A stretch of 64,000 nucleotides of DNA from Dyadobacter sp. SG02 (GCF_900109045.1 NZ_FNYL01000020.1:62001-126000), one strand, 5' to 3'. Shown: positions 41,205 through 50,165, counted from the stretch's first letter. Notes: a model not told the origin generated them from the letters alone. Numbers and translations: made by a program.

Positions 41205-43448
41205 ATGAAAATAGCATTCATAGGAACCTACCCGCCAAGGGAGTGTGGGATCGGAACATTTACTCAAAATCTCTACGAATCGATGATCGGTACCGATTCG
41301 TCGGGAAACATAAACCACGGCTTCGTAGTCGCCATAGACGACAACGGCCTGCACTACGAATATCCCAAAGAAGTGAAGCTCTCCATCCGGCAGGAAGAAC
41401 AGACCGACTACCTGGAAGCGGCGAATGTGATCAACCTGAGCGGTGCCGACGTGTGCGTGCTGGAACATGAGTTCGGGATATTCGGAGGGCAGAACGGCAT
41501 TTATATTCTTCCGCTGCTTCATCGCCTGAAAATTCCACTGATCGTTACCCTGCACACCGTCCTGAAAACGCCTTCCTATAACCAGAAGGCTGTTATGACG
41601 GAAATATGCAAAATAGCCCAGTCGATTATCGTCATGAGCCAGACGGCCGTCGATATGCTCTCGGAAGTTTACCAGGTGCCAACAGAAAAGATCGCCCGGA
41701 TCGCCCATGGCGTACCGGACATTCAATTCGACCAGCTTCTGGCAAAAAAAGAGTTTAAACTATCCTCCAAGCATGTGTTGCTAACCTTCGGTTTTATCGG
41801 GAGGAACAAAGGGATTGAAACCGTTTTGAAGGCATTGCCGGCGGTGATAAAGAAGTATCCCGAACTAGTCTATATTGTGCTTGGCAAAACACATCCCAAT
41901 GTGATCCGGCACGCAGGTGAGGAGTACCGCGTGTACCTTGCGGGGCTTGTCAAGCAATTAGGCATTGAAAAGCACGTGGTATTTCTGAACGAGTTCATCG
42001 GGCAGGCGGAGCTTTTCAAATACCTGTCCGCGTCGGATATCTACATCACGCCCTACACGAGCGAGGCCCAGATCACCAGCGGCACGCTTTCCTACGCGAT
42101 CGGGGCCGGAAATGCGGTGATCTCCACGCCCTACTGGCACGCGGCCGAATTGCTGGGAGGCGGGCGCGGACGACTCTTTAACTTTCACGACTCGTCGGCG
42201 CTGACCGAAATACTCCTGGATTTACTCGATCATCCCGAGCAAATGCGGGAGCTCAGAAGAAATGCTTTTGATTATGGAAGGGAAATTACCTGGCCGAGAA
42301 TAGGCGAAAAATACCTGGAACTCGCCGGACAAATAGCGGAAGCAGGAATTGATATTACCTCCGGCGAGCAAATGCTCCTGGACCCGTTGACGCTGCCACC
42401 TTTCCTGCTCGACCACGTGCAGCGGCTCACCGACGATACAGGCATTATCCAGCATGCCAAATACGGCATTCCCAACCTGAAAGAGGGATACTGCCTGGAC
42501 GACAATGCGAGGGCACTACTGATGGTATTGATGACTTACAAAAGAAACAAACATCCCCTGGCACTCAAACTGTCACCTACCTATCTGAGCTATGTGAACT
42601 ACATGCAAACCCAGGATGGCATGTTCAGGAATTTCCTGAGTTTCAACCGCAATTTCCTCGACGAAGTAGGTTCGGAAGACTCTTTCGGCCGGGCGATCTG
42701 GTCCCTGGGCTATTTATTGGGCAATGCACCCAACGATGCCTATTACCAGACAGGCCGGGAAATTTTCTTCGACGCCGTCCCGAATTTCACCAGTCTTAAA
42801 TCCATCCGAAGTATTGCCAACACCATCGTCGGGCTATGCCATTACCTTAAAAGCAATCCCACGGACGAGGGCATGATTAAAATCCTGAAAGTCCTTGCCG
42901 ACAGGCTCATCGCCGAATATGATATCCATCGCAGTGACGACTGGCAATGGTTTGAATCGCTGCTGGCCTACGACAATGCATTCCTGCCCCTGGCGCTTTT
43001 GCACGCCGCGGAATTTCTGCACGACGACAGGGTAATGGAAGTTGCCCTGGAAAGCATGGATTTTCTCTCCGATATTACCCTTCGCAATGGATACCTGTCT
43101 GTTGTCGGCAATGAGAACTGGTACACCAGGGACCATGAGCAATCCATGTTTGCCCAGCAGCCGTTGGACGCGCTGGCAATGGTTTTGATGTTTCACCAGG
43201 CTTTCCGGTTAACAAAGGATCAGGCTTACATCCAAAAGCTTAATACCTGCTTCATGTGGTTTTTAGGCGAAAACGACCTTCGTGTCAGCCTGTATGATTT
43301 TGAGACGAAAGGCTGTTGTGATGGATTGGAAAGCTCGGGCGTTAACCGAAACCAGGGAGCCGAAAGCACGTTGGCTTACCTGATCTCGCATCTAAGCGTT
43401 TTGGAAGCATTTGAAGAAATCAACAAGATGGAAGCAGAACTGGTATGA
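41205..43448 (+). CDS. GT4 glycosyltransferase fused to a C-terminal alpha-toroid domain
   Basis: A 747-residue two-domain protein. Residues 1-385 are a GT-B glycosyltransferase of the GT4 type, starting FIGTYPPRECGIGTFTQNLY, with FIGRNKGIETVLKALPAV for the second Rossmann half and SEAQITSGTLSYAIGAGNAV in the donor-binding region. Residues about 395-740 contain repeated helical hairpins such as LKEGYCLDDNARALLMVLMT and look like an alpha/alpha-barrel of the kind found in glycoside hydrolases and epimerases. It overlaps the next glycosyltransferase gene by four bases. With the convergent GH130 gene this forms a recurrent Bacteroidota set, likely for a mannose-containing glycan. Confidence 0.85.
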   Translation: MKIAFIGTYPPRECGIGTFTQNLYESMIGTDSSGNINHGFVVAIDDNGLHYEYPKEVKLSIRQEEQTDYLEAANVINLSGADVCVLEHEFGIFGGQNGIYILPLLHRLKIPLIVTLHTVLKTPSYNQKAVMTEICKIAQSIIVMSQTAVDMLSEVYQVPTEKIARIAHGVPDIQFDQLLAKKEFKLSSKHVLLTFGFIGRNKGIETVLKALPAVIKKYPELVYIVLGKTHPNVIRHAGEEYRVYLAGLVKQLGIEKHVVFLNEFIGQAELFKYLSASDIYITPYTSEAQITSGTLSYAIGAGNAVISTPYWHAAELLGGGRGRLFNFHDSSALTEILLDLLDHPEQMRELRRNAFDYGREITWPRIGEKYLELAGQIAEAGIDITSGEQMLLDPLTLPPFLLDHVQRLTDDTGIIQHAKYGIPNLKEGYCLDDNARALLMVLMTYKRNKHPLALKLSPTYLSYVNYMQTQDGMFRNFLSFNRNFLDEVGSEDSFGRAIWSLGYLLGNAPNDAYYQTGREIFFDAVPNFTSLKSIRSIANTIVGLCHYLKSNPTDEGMIKILKVLADRLIAEYDIHRSDDWQWFESLLAYDNAFLPLALLHAAEFLHDDRVMEVALESMDFLSDITLRNGYLSVVGNENWYTRDHEQSMFAQQPLDALAMVLMFHQAFRLTKDQAYIQKLNTCFMWFLGENDLRVSLYDFETKGCCDGLESSGVNRNQGAESTLAYLISHLSVLEAFEEINKMEAELV

Positions 43449-44455
43449 AGGTCGCGATACTGTCATCGATAGCGTGGCGCACACCCCCGCGGCAATATGG
43501 TCCCTGGGAGCAGGTGGCATCCTATCTGACGGAAGGATTGGTCGAAAAGGGCATCGATGTAACACTCTTTGCCACAACCGATTCTGTGACGAAGGCCAAA
43601 TTGAAAGGAACCTGCACCGCGCCTTACTCGGAAGACAGAGATATTGATCCGAAGGTCGCCGAATGCCTGCATATCAGTCATTTAATGGAAAGTGCAGCCC
43701 AATTCGATCTGATCCATAACCATTTCGACTTCCTGCCGTTGACCTATTCAAAGCTGATCGGAACACCGATGCTGACGACGATCCACGGTTTTTCTTCCCC
43801 CAAAATCCTGGAAGTTTACCAAAAATACAATGCGTCTACCCACTATGCATCTATCAGCAATGCCGATCGCAGCGATAAGCTGGATTACATTTCCACGGTA
43901 TACAATGGCGTAGATGGAAAGGATTTTCCGTTTGAAATGAACCCACAGGATTACCTGCTCTTTTTTGGCCGTATACATCCCGACAAAGGTACGCTCGAAG
44001 CCATCCGGATCGCGCGCCAGGCGGGTAAGGTGCTGCTGATAGCCGGCCTGATTCAGGATGATGCCTATTTTGAACAGAAGATCCAGCCCTGCATTGATGA
44101 CAGGTCGGTATTTTATATTGGTAACGTCGGGTCGGGAGAACGCAGAACTTTGCTCGGAAAAGCCCTGGCACTGCTCCATCCGATCCAGTTCGACGAACCC
44201 TTCGGATTAAGTGTGGCGGAATCCATGTTCTGCGGTACACCCGTAATCGCCTACAACCGGGGCTCGATGTGCGAGTTGATTTCTGACGGAAAAACAGGTT
44301 TTTTGGTAAACACCATGGACGAAGCCGTGCAGGCGGTCGAAAAGATCGGCAGGATCGACCGGCAGGAATGCCGCCAATGGGCGAAGGCGATGTTTTCGAA
44401 AGAGAAGATGGTCGAGAACTATCTGAATGTGTATGATCAGATACTCAGCCGCTAG
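43445..44455 (+). CDS. GT4 family glycosyltransferase
   Basis: A 336-residue GT-B enzyme. It starts VAILSSIAWRTPPRQYGPWE, the common form of this subgroup. Its C-terminal half has FFGRIHPDKGTLEAIRIARQ and the donor-site motif DEPFGLSVAESMFCGTPVIA, with the two Glu residues eight apart (EPFGLSVAE). The ATG overlaps the stop of the preceding GT by four bases, so they are translated together. The acceptor is unknown. It ends four bases past the stop of the convergent GH130 gene. Confidence 0.9.
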   Translation: MKVAILSSIAWRTPPRQYGPWEQVASYLTEGLVEKGIDVTLFATTDSVTKAKLKGTCTAPYSEDRDIDPKVAECLHISHLMESAAQFDLIHNHFDFLPLTYSKLIGTPMLTTIHGFSSPKILEVYQKYNASTHYASISNADRSDKLDYISTVYNGVDGKDFPFEMNPQDYLLFFGRIHPDKGTLEAIRIARQAGKVLLIAGLIQDDAYFEQKIQPCIDDRSVFYIGNVGSGERRTLLGKALALLHPIQFDEPFGLSVAESMFCGTPVIAYNRGSMCELISDGKTGFLVNTMDEAVQAVEKIGRIDRQECRQWAKAMFSKEKMVENYLNVYDQILSR

Positions 44456-45924
44456 CTACGGGTGACTGTTAGCTCTTCCAATAGCCCGCTGAGGTTAACC
44501 ACCGCATAAGTAGATGCGTAATCGGAAGTGGCGTAAGGGATGATCAGACTATTATGATGTATGAACGCGCCGCAGGAATACACCACGTTGGGCACGTAGC
44601 CGTCCCGCTCTGTTCCGCTGGGGATAAGTAGCGGGCGATCAAGACGTCCTATTTCATTTTCGGGGTTTTCCAACTCAAAAAGGGAGGCTCCCAGCACATA
44701 TTCGCGCATGGGCCCTACGCCGTGGGTTAGAACCAGCCAACCCGCCTCGGTCTCAATCGGCGAGCCGCAATTCCCGATCTGAACGAACTCCCACGGGTAT
44801 TTCGGCGCCTGGATCAAAACAGCGTTTCGCCAAACGCTGATATTGTCAGAGTAAGCGATGTAGTTGTTAACCCCGTCGATCCGGCAAAGCATGGCATATT
44901 TCCCATTGATTTTCCGGGGAAAAAGCGCCATTCCCTTGTTTTGTGCGATTTCTCCGTGTAGCGGCAATACTTTGAAATGATAAAAATCCTTGGTTTTCAA
45001 TAATTTAGGCAAAATATTGATCCCATCGTAGGCCGTATAAGTAGCATAGTAGATTTGCTGTTGCTTCTCATCGGTGAAGCAGACGAACCTGGCGTCTTCA
45101 ATGCCCCTTTTTTCCGTGTCGGCAATGGGAAAGATGACGCGCTCGGAAATGTCGGTATCCAAAGAAAAATCCATTTCGTAATGCGAAGATGCCAGCCACA
45201 TTATTTCGCGCAAAAACAGTTCGGCAGCCGTGTCCATTCCGGGCAGTCTTCTGGTTTCGTCGACATACCGTTTCAGCTCTTCATAGGTAAAAGTCTCGGT
45301 AAGCTTTGCTTCGACAGCCGGGTAAGCCAGGTTATTGAAGTCCTGCATTTCACCTAATTTCAGCAAGAAAGAAGCCTTTTTGTATACGTGATTACGCACA
45401 TGCTCGGGAGAGTCAAGCAACCGCCCGGGCTTATCGACGGTAATGTGATCGTTCTGGTCGATGAGCGCGGACCGGAAAACGATCGAAGAGATGTGGCCTT
45501 CACCGGTAGCCCGAAAGCTGAGGATAATCCGTGTTTCGCCCGGCTCGGTACCCGACTGATCCGGGTCGGCAACGATGGACGGATTGAAAAAAGCAGCGGC
45601 CTCGATCGAATACTCCATGGTAAAGTATGCGCCGATCAGCAGCCGTTGGTTAGTTTCCAGGTCCTGCGGGTCGATTTCCATCAAACGCAGTAACCGGATC
45701 AACTTTTGAAAGTGTCGTTCAAATACCCTAAGAATATTGCGGTGCCGTTTGGCATATTTTCTCAGGACATTGTTCAGCTGCTGAATTTGACTGCTTTCGT
45801 CCAGCGCGAGGACAGCCGAGATCAGCTGTCTGCCCCTGTCGTCGCCGTTGTAGAGAAACCGCGCGATGACGCGGCTGGAATCGGGTTGGAAAATAACGTC
45901 CTTTCGTACAAGCTGCGCTGCCAT
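44452..45924 (-). CDS. GH130-family mannoside phosphorylase or mannosidase
   Basis: A 490-residue protein with an N-terminal extension of about 170 residues before the five-bladed propeller. Recognisable parts are GIEDARFVCFTDEKQQQIYY (the conserved catalytic-Asp region), NKGMALFPRKINGKYAMLCR, GNCGSPIETEAGWLVLTHGV and DGYVPNVVYSCGAFIHHNSL. GH130 enzymes act on beta-mannosides, either as phosphorylases or as beta-1,2-mannosidases. Which one cannot be decided by eye; the basic phosphate-binding residues would need alignment. Convergent pairing with two GT4 genes is a recurrent arrangement. Confidence 0.85.
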   Translation of the reverse strand: MAAQLVRKDVIFQPDSSRVIARFLYNGDDRGRQLISAVLALDESSQIQQLNNVLRKYAKRHRNILRVFERHFQKLIRLLRLMEIDPQDLETNQRLLIGAYFTMEYSIEAAAFFNPSIVADPDQSGTEPGETRIILSFRATGEGHISSIVFRSALIDQNDHITVDKPGRLLDSPEHVRNHVYKKASFLLKLGEMQDFNNLAYPAVEAKLTETFTYEELKRYVDETRRLPGMDTAAELFLREIMWLASSHYEMDFSLDTDISERVIFPIADTEKRGIEDARFVCFTDEKQQQIYYATYTAYDGINILPKLLKTKDFYHFKVLPLHGEIAQNKGMALFPRKINGKYAMLCRIDGVNNYIAYSDNISVWRNAVLIQAPKYPWEFVQIGNCGSPIETEAGWLVLTHGVGPMREYVLGASLFELENPENEIGRLDRPLLIPSGTERDGYVPNVVYSCGAFIHHNSLIIPYATSDYASTYAVVNLSGLLEELTVTRS

Positions 45925-45933
45925 GGAGGTTGA

Positions 45934-46860
45934 TTAAGATGCGTGGATAGCCGTAGTTGCCTGAGCTTTCCAACGGTTGTGTGACCATAGCCAGTAACTT
46001 GGAGCGAGGCTGATGCTTTTTTCCAGAATGCGGTAGTAAGCCTTCGTAATGCTCATCGGCACCACGCGGTCGGTATTTTCCATCACCCGGAAGGTGAATT
46101 CGTAGCTGAACTGTGCGTTTTTTCGGGATTCCACATACACGACCGCCGCGTCGGACGATGCCGCCATTCTTTCCCCGCCGATTTGAACGGCGGTGTCCTG
46201 GTCCAGGAACGGGATACGGAATTTGTCATTGCCGGGGGCAGGGCGCTGGTCCGCTATCACGACCAGCAGATTCGGGATCGCAGTTTGCCGCAATAGCGAC
46301 AATGCCTGGCGGTAAAAACCTTTTTTTGGAATCAGCCTTACACCCATAAATGATCGCAGCCTGATCATCAGCCGGTCTAATGGGCCACTTTTGATGGGCG
46401 AATACGCCGTATAGACCTGATAGTTTGTCACCTGCGGCAGGTTGATCAGATACTCCCAGTTCCCGTAATGCGAGGCAAATACGATAACCGGCCGACCGTC
46501 CTGGTACAATTTTTCCAAAACCTCGGGATTAGTGTAAGTGGCGAGTCGCTTTCTGAGAACGGAAGGAGCGAGGTAAAACAAAAATGGTTCGAGCAGTAAG
46601 TCGCTCATATGACGGTAGTAACCCCGCATAAGATCACGAATCTCGCCTGCCGACTTCATCGGAAAAGAGCTAGTCAGATTTTTCCGGATAACAGCTTTCC
46701 GGTATTTCAACACGAACCGGAGCGATACGAAAAGTAAAAATGACAAGATCTTCGTAGACCCCATCAGGCATTTACCCAAAAGTGTCGAGAGTATCCTGCC
46801 GGGCAACCGGGCGATCGTTTGCCACCAGGGCCTGGAAAGTGGAGTAGGGGTAGCGTTCAT
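45934..46860 (-). CDS. LpxL/HtrB-like lysophospholipid (lipid A) acyltransferase
   Basis: From the ATG at 46,860 the protein is 308 residues. An N-terminal transmembrane helix (TKILSFLLFVSLRFVLKY) is followed by the acyltransferase HxxxxE motif in FASHYGNWEYLINLP near residue 135. The downstream block VVIADQRPAPG aligns with the glycine/proline block of the family. The C terminus WLWSHNRWK is a typical family ending. It adds a secondary acyl chain to lipid A or an ornithine/sulfonolipid relative on the inner face of the membrane. It ends nine bases before the GH130 gene on the same strand. Confidence 0.88.
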   Translation of the reverse strand: MNATPTPLSRPWWQTIARLPGRILSTLLGKCLMGSTKILSFLLFVSLRFVLKYRKAVIRKNLTSSFPMKSAGEIRDLMRGYYRHMSDLLLEPFLFYLAPSVLRKRLATYTNPEVLEKLYQDGRPVIVFASHYGNWEYLINLPQVTNYQVYTAYSPIKSGPLDRLMIRLRSFMGVRLIPKKGFYRQALSLLRQTAIPNLLVVIADQRPAPGNDKFRIPFLDQDTAVQIGGERMAASSDAAVVYVESRKNAQFSYEFTFRVMENTDRVVPMSITKAYYRILEKSISLAPSYWLWSHNRWKAQATTAIHAS

Positions 46861-46879
46861 TGGAAATACGGTCAAAAAC

Positions 46880-46905
46880 AAAAAATCCTCCCGTTGAGGA
46901 GGATC
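46880..46905 (-). terminator. Terminator of the cold-shock gene
   Basis: On the minus strand a 7-base stem ATCCTCC / GGAGGAT with a six-base loop runs into TTTTTTG. It lies 24 bases after the cold-shock protein stop. Confidence 0.75.
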
Positions 46906-46928
46906 TTGCTGCTTGCATGTATGGTTGA

Positions 46929-47120
46929 TCAGATAATGTTTACATTAACTGCATTCAGGCCTTTTCTTCCTTCTTCAACTTCATAAGACACACTGTCATT
47001 TTCGCGAATGTCATCGTTGAGACCTGACGTGTGTACAAAAACATCATCTCCGCCATTTTCCGGAGCAATGAAACCAAATCCTTTGGTCTCATTAAAAAAC
47101 TTAACTGTTCCTTTATTCAT
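46929..47120 (-). CDS. Cold-shock domain protein (CspA family)
   Basis: A 63-residue single cold-shock domain: MNKGTVKFFNETKGFGFIAP carries RNP1 (KGFGFI) and DDVFVHTSGL carries RNP2 (VFVH). It binds single-stranded RNA or DNA and acts as an RNA chaperone. A terminator follows at 46,880. The upstream leader of about 140 bases is AT-rich and could hold the usual cold-responsive leader structure. Confidence 0.95.
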   Translation of the reverse strand: MNKGTVKFFNETKGFGFIAPENGGDDVFVHTSGLNDDIRENDSVSYEVEEGRKGLNAVNVNII

Positions 47121-47263
47121 AACATTATTTTAAAATATTTGTCAAATGTAAAATAATATTTTGACAATAAAAAGGAAATTAAAGATATTTAGAATAATAT
47201 TTCATTTTTAGTTCTAACAACGCCTGGGGCCCCTCTGTTGCCGGGGTACAACACCAGCCATAT

Positions 47264-47449
47264 TCAGTTAACTCCTGCCGCCGAGATCTCCCTTTCAAAG
47301 AACGCATATTCCTTCTCCGACCCATCCACATCCCGACAGTAATATATCCTGTCGTAATACCGGCGGATTATCAGTTTCCTGGACGGATTGATTTTAGCGT
47401 ATACTTGCTGGCCATCAATGTATTTGCTATCGAGAATTGGCTGTTTCAT
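47264..47449 (-). CDS. Small hypothetical protein
   Basis: Sixty-one residues, very basic in the middle and rich in Tyr: GQQVYAKINPSRKLIIRRYY then DRIYYCRDVDGSEKEYAFFE. A short SH3-like beta barrel is plausible. Its ATG overlaps the stop of the upstream small gene by four bases, so they form a coupled pair. The phrase VYAK-N recurs in the frame at 47,887-48,120. No family is recognised. Confidence 0.6.
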   Translation of the reverse strand: MKQPILDSKYIDGQQVYAKINPSRKLIIRRYYDRIYYCRDVDGSEKEYAFFEREISAAGVN

Positions 47450-47631
47450 CTTCCAATGCCTCCCTGCATACCGGTCAGTTTTTGGCCTCTTTCCACTATT
47501 CTCCGAACCCTGTATCCCGCTTTTTGAGGGCTGAACAATGCTTCAACTGCGACAAAAAACGAGGTCAGCATTTCCCACCCAGACATTAATTTTCCAGTTT
47601 TCATAATTGATTTAAATTTGACAAATGGCAT
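47446..47631 (-). CDS. Small hypothetical protein, start uncertain
   Basis: From 47,631 the product starts MPFVKFKSIMKTGKLMSGWE and continues FFVAVEALFSPQKAGYRVRR to a basic, Gly-rich end (KLTGMQGGIGR). An ATG at 47,604 would give 52 residues; longer versions seem unlikely. A weak hydrophobic patch is present in the middle but no real transmembrane helix. It overlaps the next small gene by four bases. Unknown function. Confidence 0.4.
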   Translation of the reverse strand: MPFVKFKSIMKTGKLMSGWEMLTSFFVAVEALFSPQKAGYRVRRIVERGQKLTGMQGGIGR

Positions 47632-47886
47632 TTCAGTCGATTCCGGCCTCAACGCGTGCGCCTCGGACCGCGGTATACGACTTATGGCAAATGTCGACAA
47701 GCAGGTGTGCAGACATGTTACACATGAAAGCCTAAAAGTTACAGTTTTCACTGATTGTCCGTTGGTACAACCCGAAATCTGATCTAAGCCTTCAAAATGG
47801 AAAGGGACGTGGTTTTACCGTTAAATAAATATAGAAATAGTTTATATAACTTAATTTAGATTTAGAACTACTTTTATGCCAGTTCA

Positions 47887-48120
47887 TTACAATCTCCAAC
47901 GCACATCAGTACACAGGTCAGTTGCAACGGCAATTGGAACGACGTGTGTTTTTACAGTGAAGTAACCCCGCCAGCGGTAGGGGATTACTGAATCGTTTTC
48001 CGCAGGATTATCCAGGACACGGAAATCGTATATAGTGGTACGTTCGTTAGTTTTCGCGTATACCGGTTTGCCGTTTGCCCCAATCACGAGTGTCGTGCAG
48101 GAAGTAAAATAGCCTGGCAC
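47887..48120 (-). CDS. Possible small hypothetical protein
   Basis: A 77-codon frame opening with GTG directly after an in-frame stop. It shares a GKPVYAKTNE phrase with the GQQVYAKINP of the 61-residue protein at 47,264, which is the only argument for coding. Confidence is low. Confidence 0.3.
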   Translation of the reverse strand: MPGYFTSCTTLVIGANGKPVYAKTNERTTIYDFRVLDNPAENDSVIPYRWRGYFTVKTHVVPIAVATDLCTDVRWRL

Positions 48121-48237
48121 GTTAAGTCATGCTTTTTCCAAAAATCGGTACGCAGAGCCGTGGGAAAAGTACGCGTCTGCTGTGCAGGAACATCCTCAAT
48201 TCAGTTCAACGATCACATTAATCAAACAAATCATCCC

Positions 48238-48567
48238 ATGCCTTTACAGAAAATCGGTAAAATGAGCCTTAAAAATTCGGGCGGCTTCGTAGCCCGCGTT
48301 CAGTTTAGCTATCTGGACGACAATGGTGAAAAAAAACTGACCGGCCAAAGCGGCGACATCACGCTCGGTTTCACCAAAACGTATGATCCGGGTGAAATGG
48401 GCGTACCGGACGGCTCAATGGTTTACATGCACGTATTCGTCGTTTGGGGCACCGACAACGAGGCAAAACGTGCATTTCTTTACGAAAAGGGCAATGTATC
48501 CGTTGCTCACTACAATATCAGCGGCACCACGTTGAACAACGACCTGGGGCTTTCTGATATCAGTTAA
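48238..48567 (+). CDS. Small beta-sandwich protein next to the pore-forming toxin
   Basis: I take the ATG at 48,238, giving 109 residues (MPLQKIGKMSLKNSGGFVAR); an upstream in-frame ATG adds 26 residues of unlikely content. The chain alternates strands and turns: RVQFSYLDDNGEKKLTGQSG, then DITLGFTKTYDPGEMGVPDG and ISGTTLNNDLGLSDIS. This is the pattern of small beta-sandwich proteins related to cytolysin C-terminal domains. There is no signal peptide. It is 138 bases upstream of the aerolysin-like gene, with a hairpin between, so the two are neighbours with a partly separate transcript. Confidence 0.6.
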   Translation: MPLQKIGKMSLKNSGGFVARVQFSYLDDNGEKKLTGQSGDITLGFTKTYDPGEMGVPDGSMVYMHVFVVWGTDNEAKRAFLYEKGNVSVAHYNISGTTLNNDLGLSDIS

Positions 48568-48601
48568 TTAGCCTTATTCCTCTAAGACGCAAGATATTGA
48601 C

Positions 48602-48649
48602 TTGCACAGCCCGGTTTAAATCGCACGTTTATAAGGGCTGTGCAATTTT
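48602..48649 (+). terminator. Hairpin between the two toxin-locus genes
   Basis: A perfect 11-base stem TTGCACAGCCC / GGGCTGTGCAA with a 22-base loop is followed by TTTTA. It can act as a terminator or attenuator between the small beta protein and the pore-forming protein genes, giving unequal expression. Confidence 0.7.
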
Positions 48650-48705
48650 ACATAAAAAGGCACTCTGATTTTAATTAGTCCCTCAACACTAAATCATTAA
48701 ATCCA

Positions 48706-49623
48706 ATGAGTCTGAAATTCTTAGATAAACAAAGAATTGGTGCCATTATCGTCGATGCTTTTCAGGAACAGCTCAATACCGAGATGGACCCTGCGAACGG
48801 ACAATGGTTTACCAACGGTCCGGGCAACAATGGCGGATTGTATGGTAGCCTGGTCGACGCGCTGGCCTCGTCGCTGGTTTTTCTGCCAAACGAACTCGTT
48901 CTGACGCCCCATAAACTCGCTGCGGATACGGCCATTATAGATAACCGTAACGGACTGACTCCGAAATCGTCGATCACATTGTCATATTCGACCACCGAAA
49001 CGACGACAACAACCCATACCGTATCGAACGCCTTAAAAGTCGGGATCGGCGTGGACATCAAGGCTTCGGCAAAATTCTTCGGGAGCGGTGTCGACATCAC
49101 AACCAAGATCAGCACGGATTACACGTACAGTTGGAGCGACGCGGTCTCCAAAGCGGCGTCGGAAACGAAGCAGTTTTCCCAGACGGTTCCGGTGGAAGTG
49201 CCGACGGGCCGGGTGTATCAGGTGGTACTCACCTGCGACAAAACCGACCTGAACGCACCTTACTATGCGGACGTGACGCTTACCGGCACATCAACCGCCA
49301 ATTTCGCGAACAATGTAAACGGGAAGAACACCTGGGTACTGGATGCGGGCACATTGTGCGAATGGATCAACCGGTCGGGGTCTGCCGGCGGAGAATCTCA
49401 TATGTACCTGCGCGATCCTCAGGTTACAGGCCAGGGCCTTATCCGCATGCGCGGCAGCCTGACCTCCTCCATTACCGCGAATTTCGTCGTGAACACCTAC
49501 GATATCACGGATACTTATAACGCAACTGGCAAAGCCGCCATTGAAAACGACCACCTCTTTGCCGCCAGCGAGCTGGCTTCGCTGAATAGTAAACTTGTTA
49601 GCGAAAAAGTGATCGGGAAGTAA
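48706..49623 (+). CDS. Aerolysin/ETX-MTX2-like beta-pore-forming protein
   Basis: A 305-residue protein. From about residue 85 it shows the aerolysin-type hallmark: long Ser/Thr-rich amphipathic strands. These read SSITLSYSTTETTTTTHTVS, then FFGSGVDITTKISTDYTYSW and the returning strand KQFSQTVPVEVPTGRVYQVV. The latter matches the ETX/MTX2 phrase 'V.VP.g..y.v'. Residues 1-80 form a receptor-binding-like or cap domain (GPGNNGGLYGSLVDALASSL). There is no Sec signal, so release would need lysis or another route. A role in killing eukaryotic predators or bacterial competitors is inference. A perfect terminator follows. Confidence 0.72.
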   Translation: MSLKFLDKQRIGAIIVDAFQEQLNTEMDPANGQWFTNGPGNNGGLYGSLVDALASSLVFLPNELVLTPHKLAADTAIIDNRNGLTPKSSITLSYSTTETTTTTHTVSNALKVGIGVDIKASAKFFGSGVDITTKISTDYTYSWSDAVSKAASETKQFSQTVPVEVPTGRVYQVVLTCDKTDLNAPYYADVTLTGTSTANFANNVNGKNTWVLDAGTLCEWINRSGSAGGESHMYLRDPQVTGQGLIRMRGSLTSSITANFVVNTYDITDTYNATGKAAIENDHLFAASELASLNSKLVSEKVIGK

Positions 49624-49652
49624 TAGGCTGTGGGCCAGAAGTTCAAAACCAT

Positions 49653-49686
49653 AGCCGCACAGCAGATCTGCTGTGCGGCTATTTTC
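49653..49686. terminator. Perfect hairpin after the pore-forming protein gene
   Basis: AGCCGCACAGCA / TGCTGTGCGGCT, a perfect 12-base stem with GATC loop followed by ATTTTC. It terminates the toxin transcript and may serve the convergent ridA gene as well. Confidence 0.8.
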
Positions 49687-49695
49687 AATGTGTCC

Positions 49696-50073
49696 CTAGC
49701 TCGTTGTTAGCTCCAGACTGGCAGTGGTAGTTAATTCAACGCGCGCTTGTTTGGGCAAACCTGCCACGGCAATACACGTACGGGTGGGAAAGCGGTCAAC
49801 GAAATAGTTTTGGTATACGGCATTCAGTTCGTCGAAATACCGCATATCCGTCAGGTATACCGTCACGCTCACGATGTGGCTGAAAGTCAGGTTGTGTTCA
49901 TTCAATATCGCCTCAATATTGGTAAACACCTGCCTTACTTCGTCCTGGAAGGAGGTACTTACCAGCTGTCCGCCGGCAGAGCCGATTTGGCCCGAAATGA
50001 ACAAGAATCCGTTGGACACCAATGCTTTTGAAATCGGTACTGCCGGTGCAGCTGCCTTTTCGATTGTACTCAT
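49696..50073 (-). CDS. ridA: RidA family enamine/imine deaminase
   Basis: From the ATG at 50,073 this is 125 residues, the normal RidA length; an upstream extension of 31 residues is unlikely. The family motifs are VSNGFLFISGQIG, QVFTNIEAILNEHNLTFSHI and the active-site region FPTRTCIAVAGLPKQARVEL with its Arg. RidA hydrolyses reactive 2-aminoacrylate and related imines from PLP enzymes. It is convergent with the toxin gene. Confidence 0.9.
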   Translation of the reverse strand: MSTIEKAAAPAVPISKALVSNGFLFISGQIGSAGGQLVSTSFQDEVRQVFTNIEAILNEHNLTFSHIVSVTVYLTDMRYFDELNAVYQNYFVDRFPTRTCIAVAGLPKQARVELTTTASLELTTS

Positions 50074-50165
50074 ATAATAGATTGTTATGGATTTAACACG
50101 AATTCGTGCGATGGCGCAATTTAATAATTCGCACATAGCCCCGCAATGGCGGCGCTTTGCCCGCA

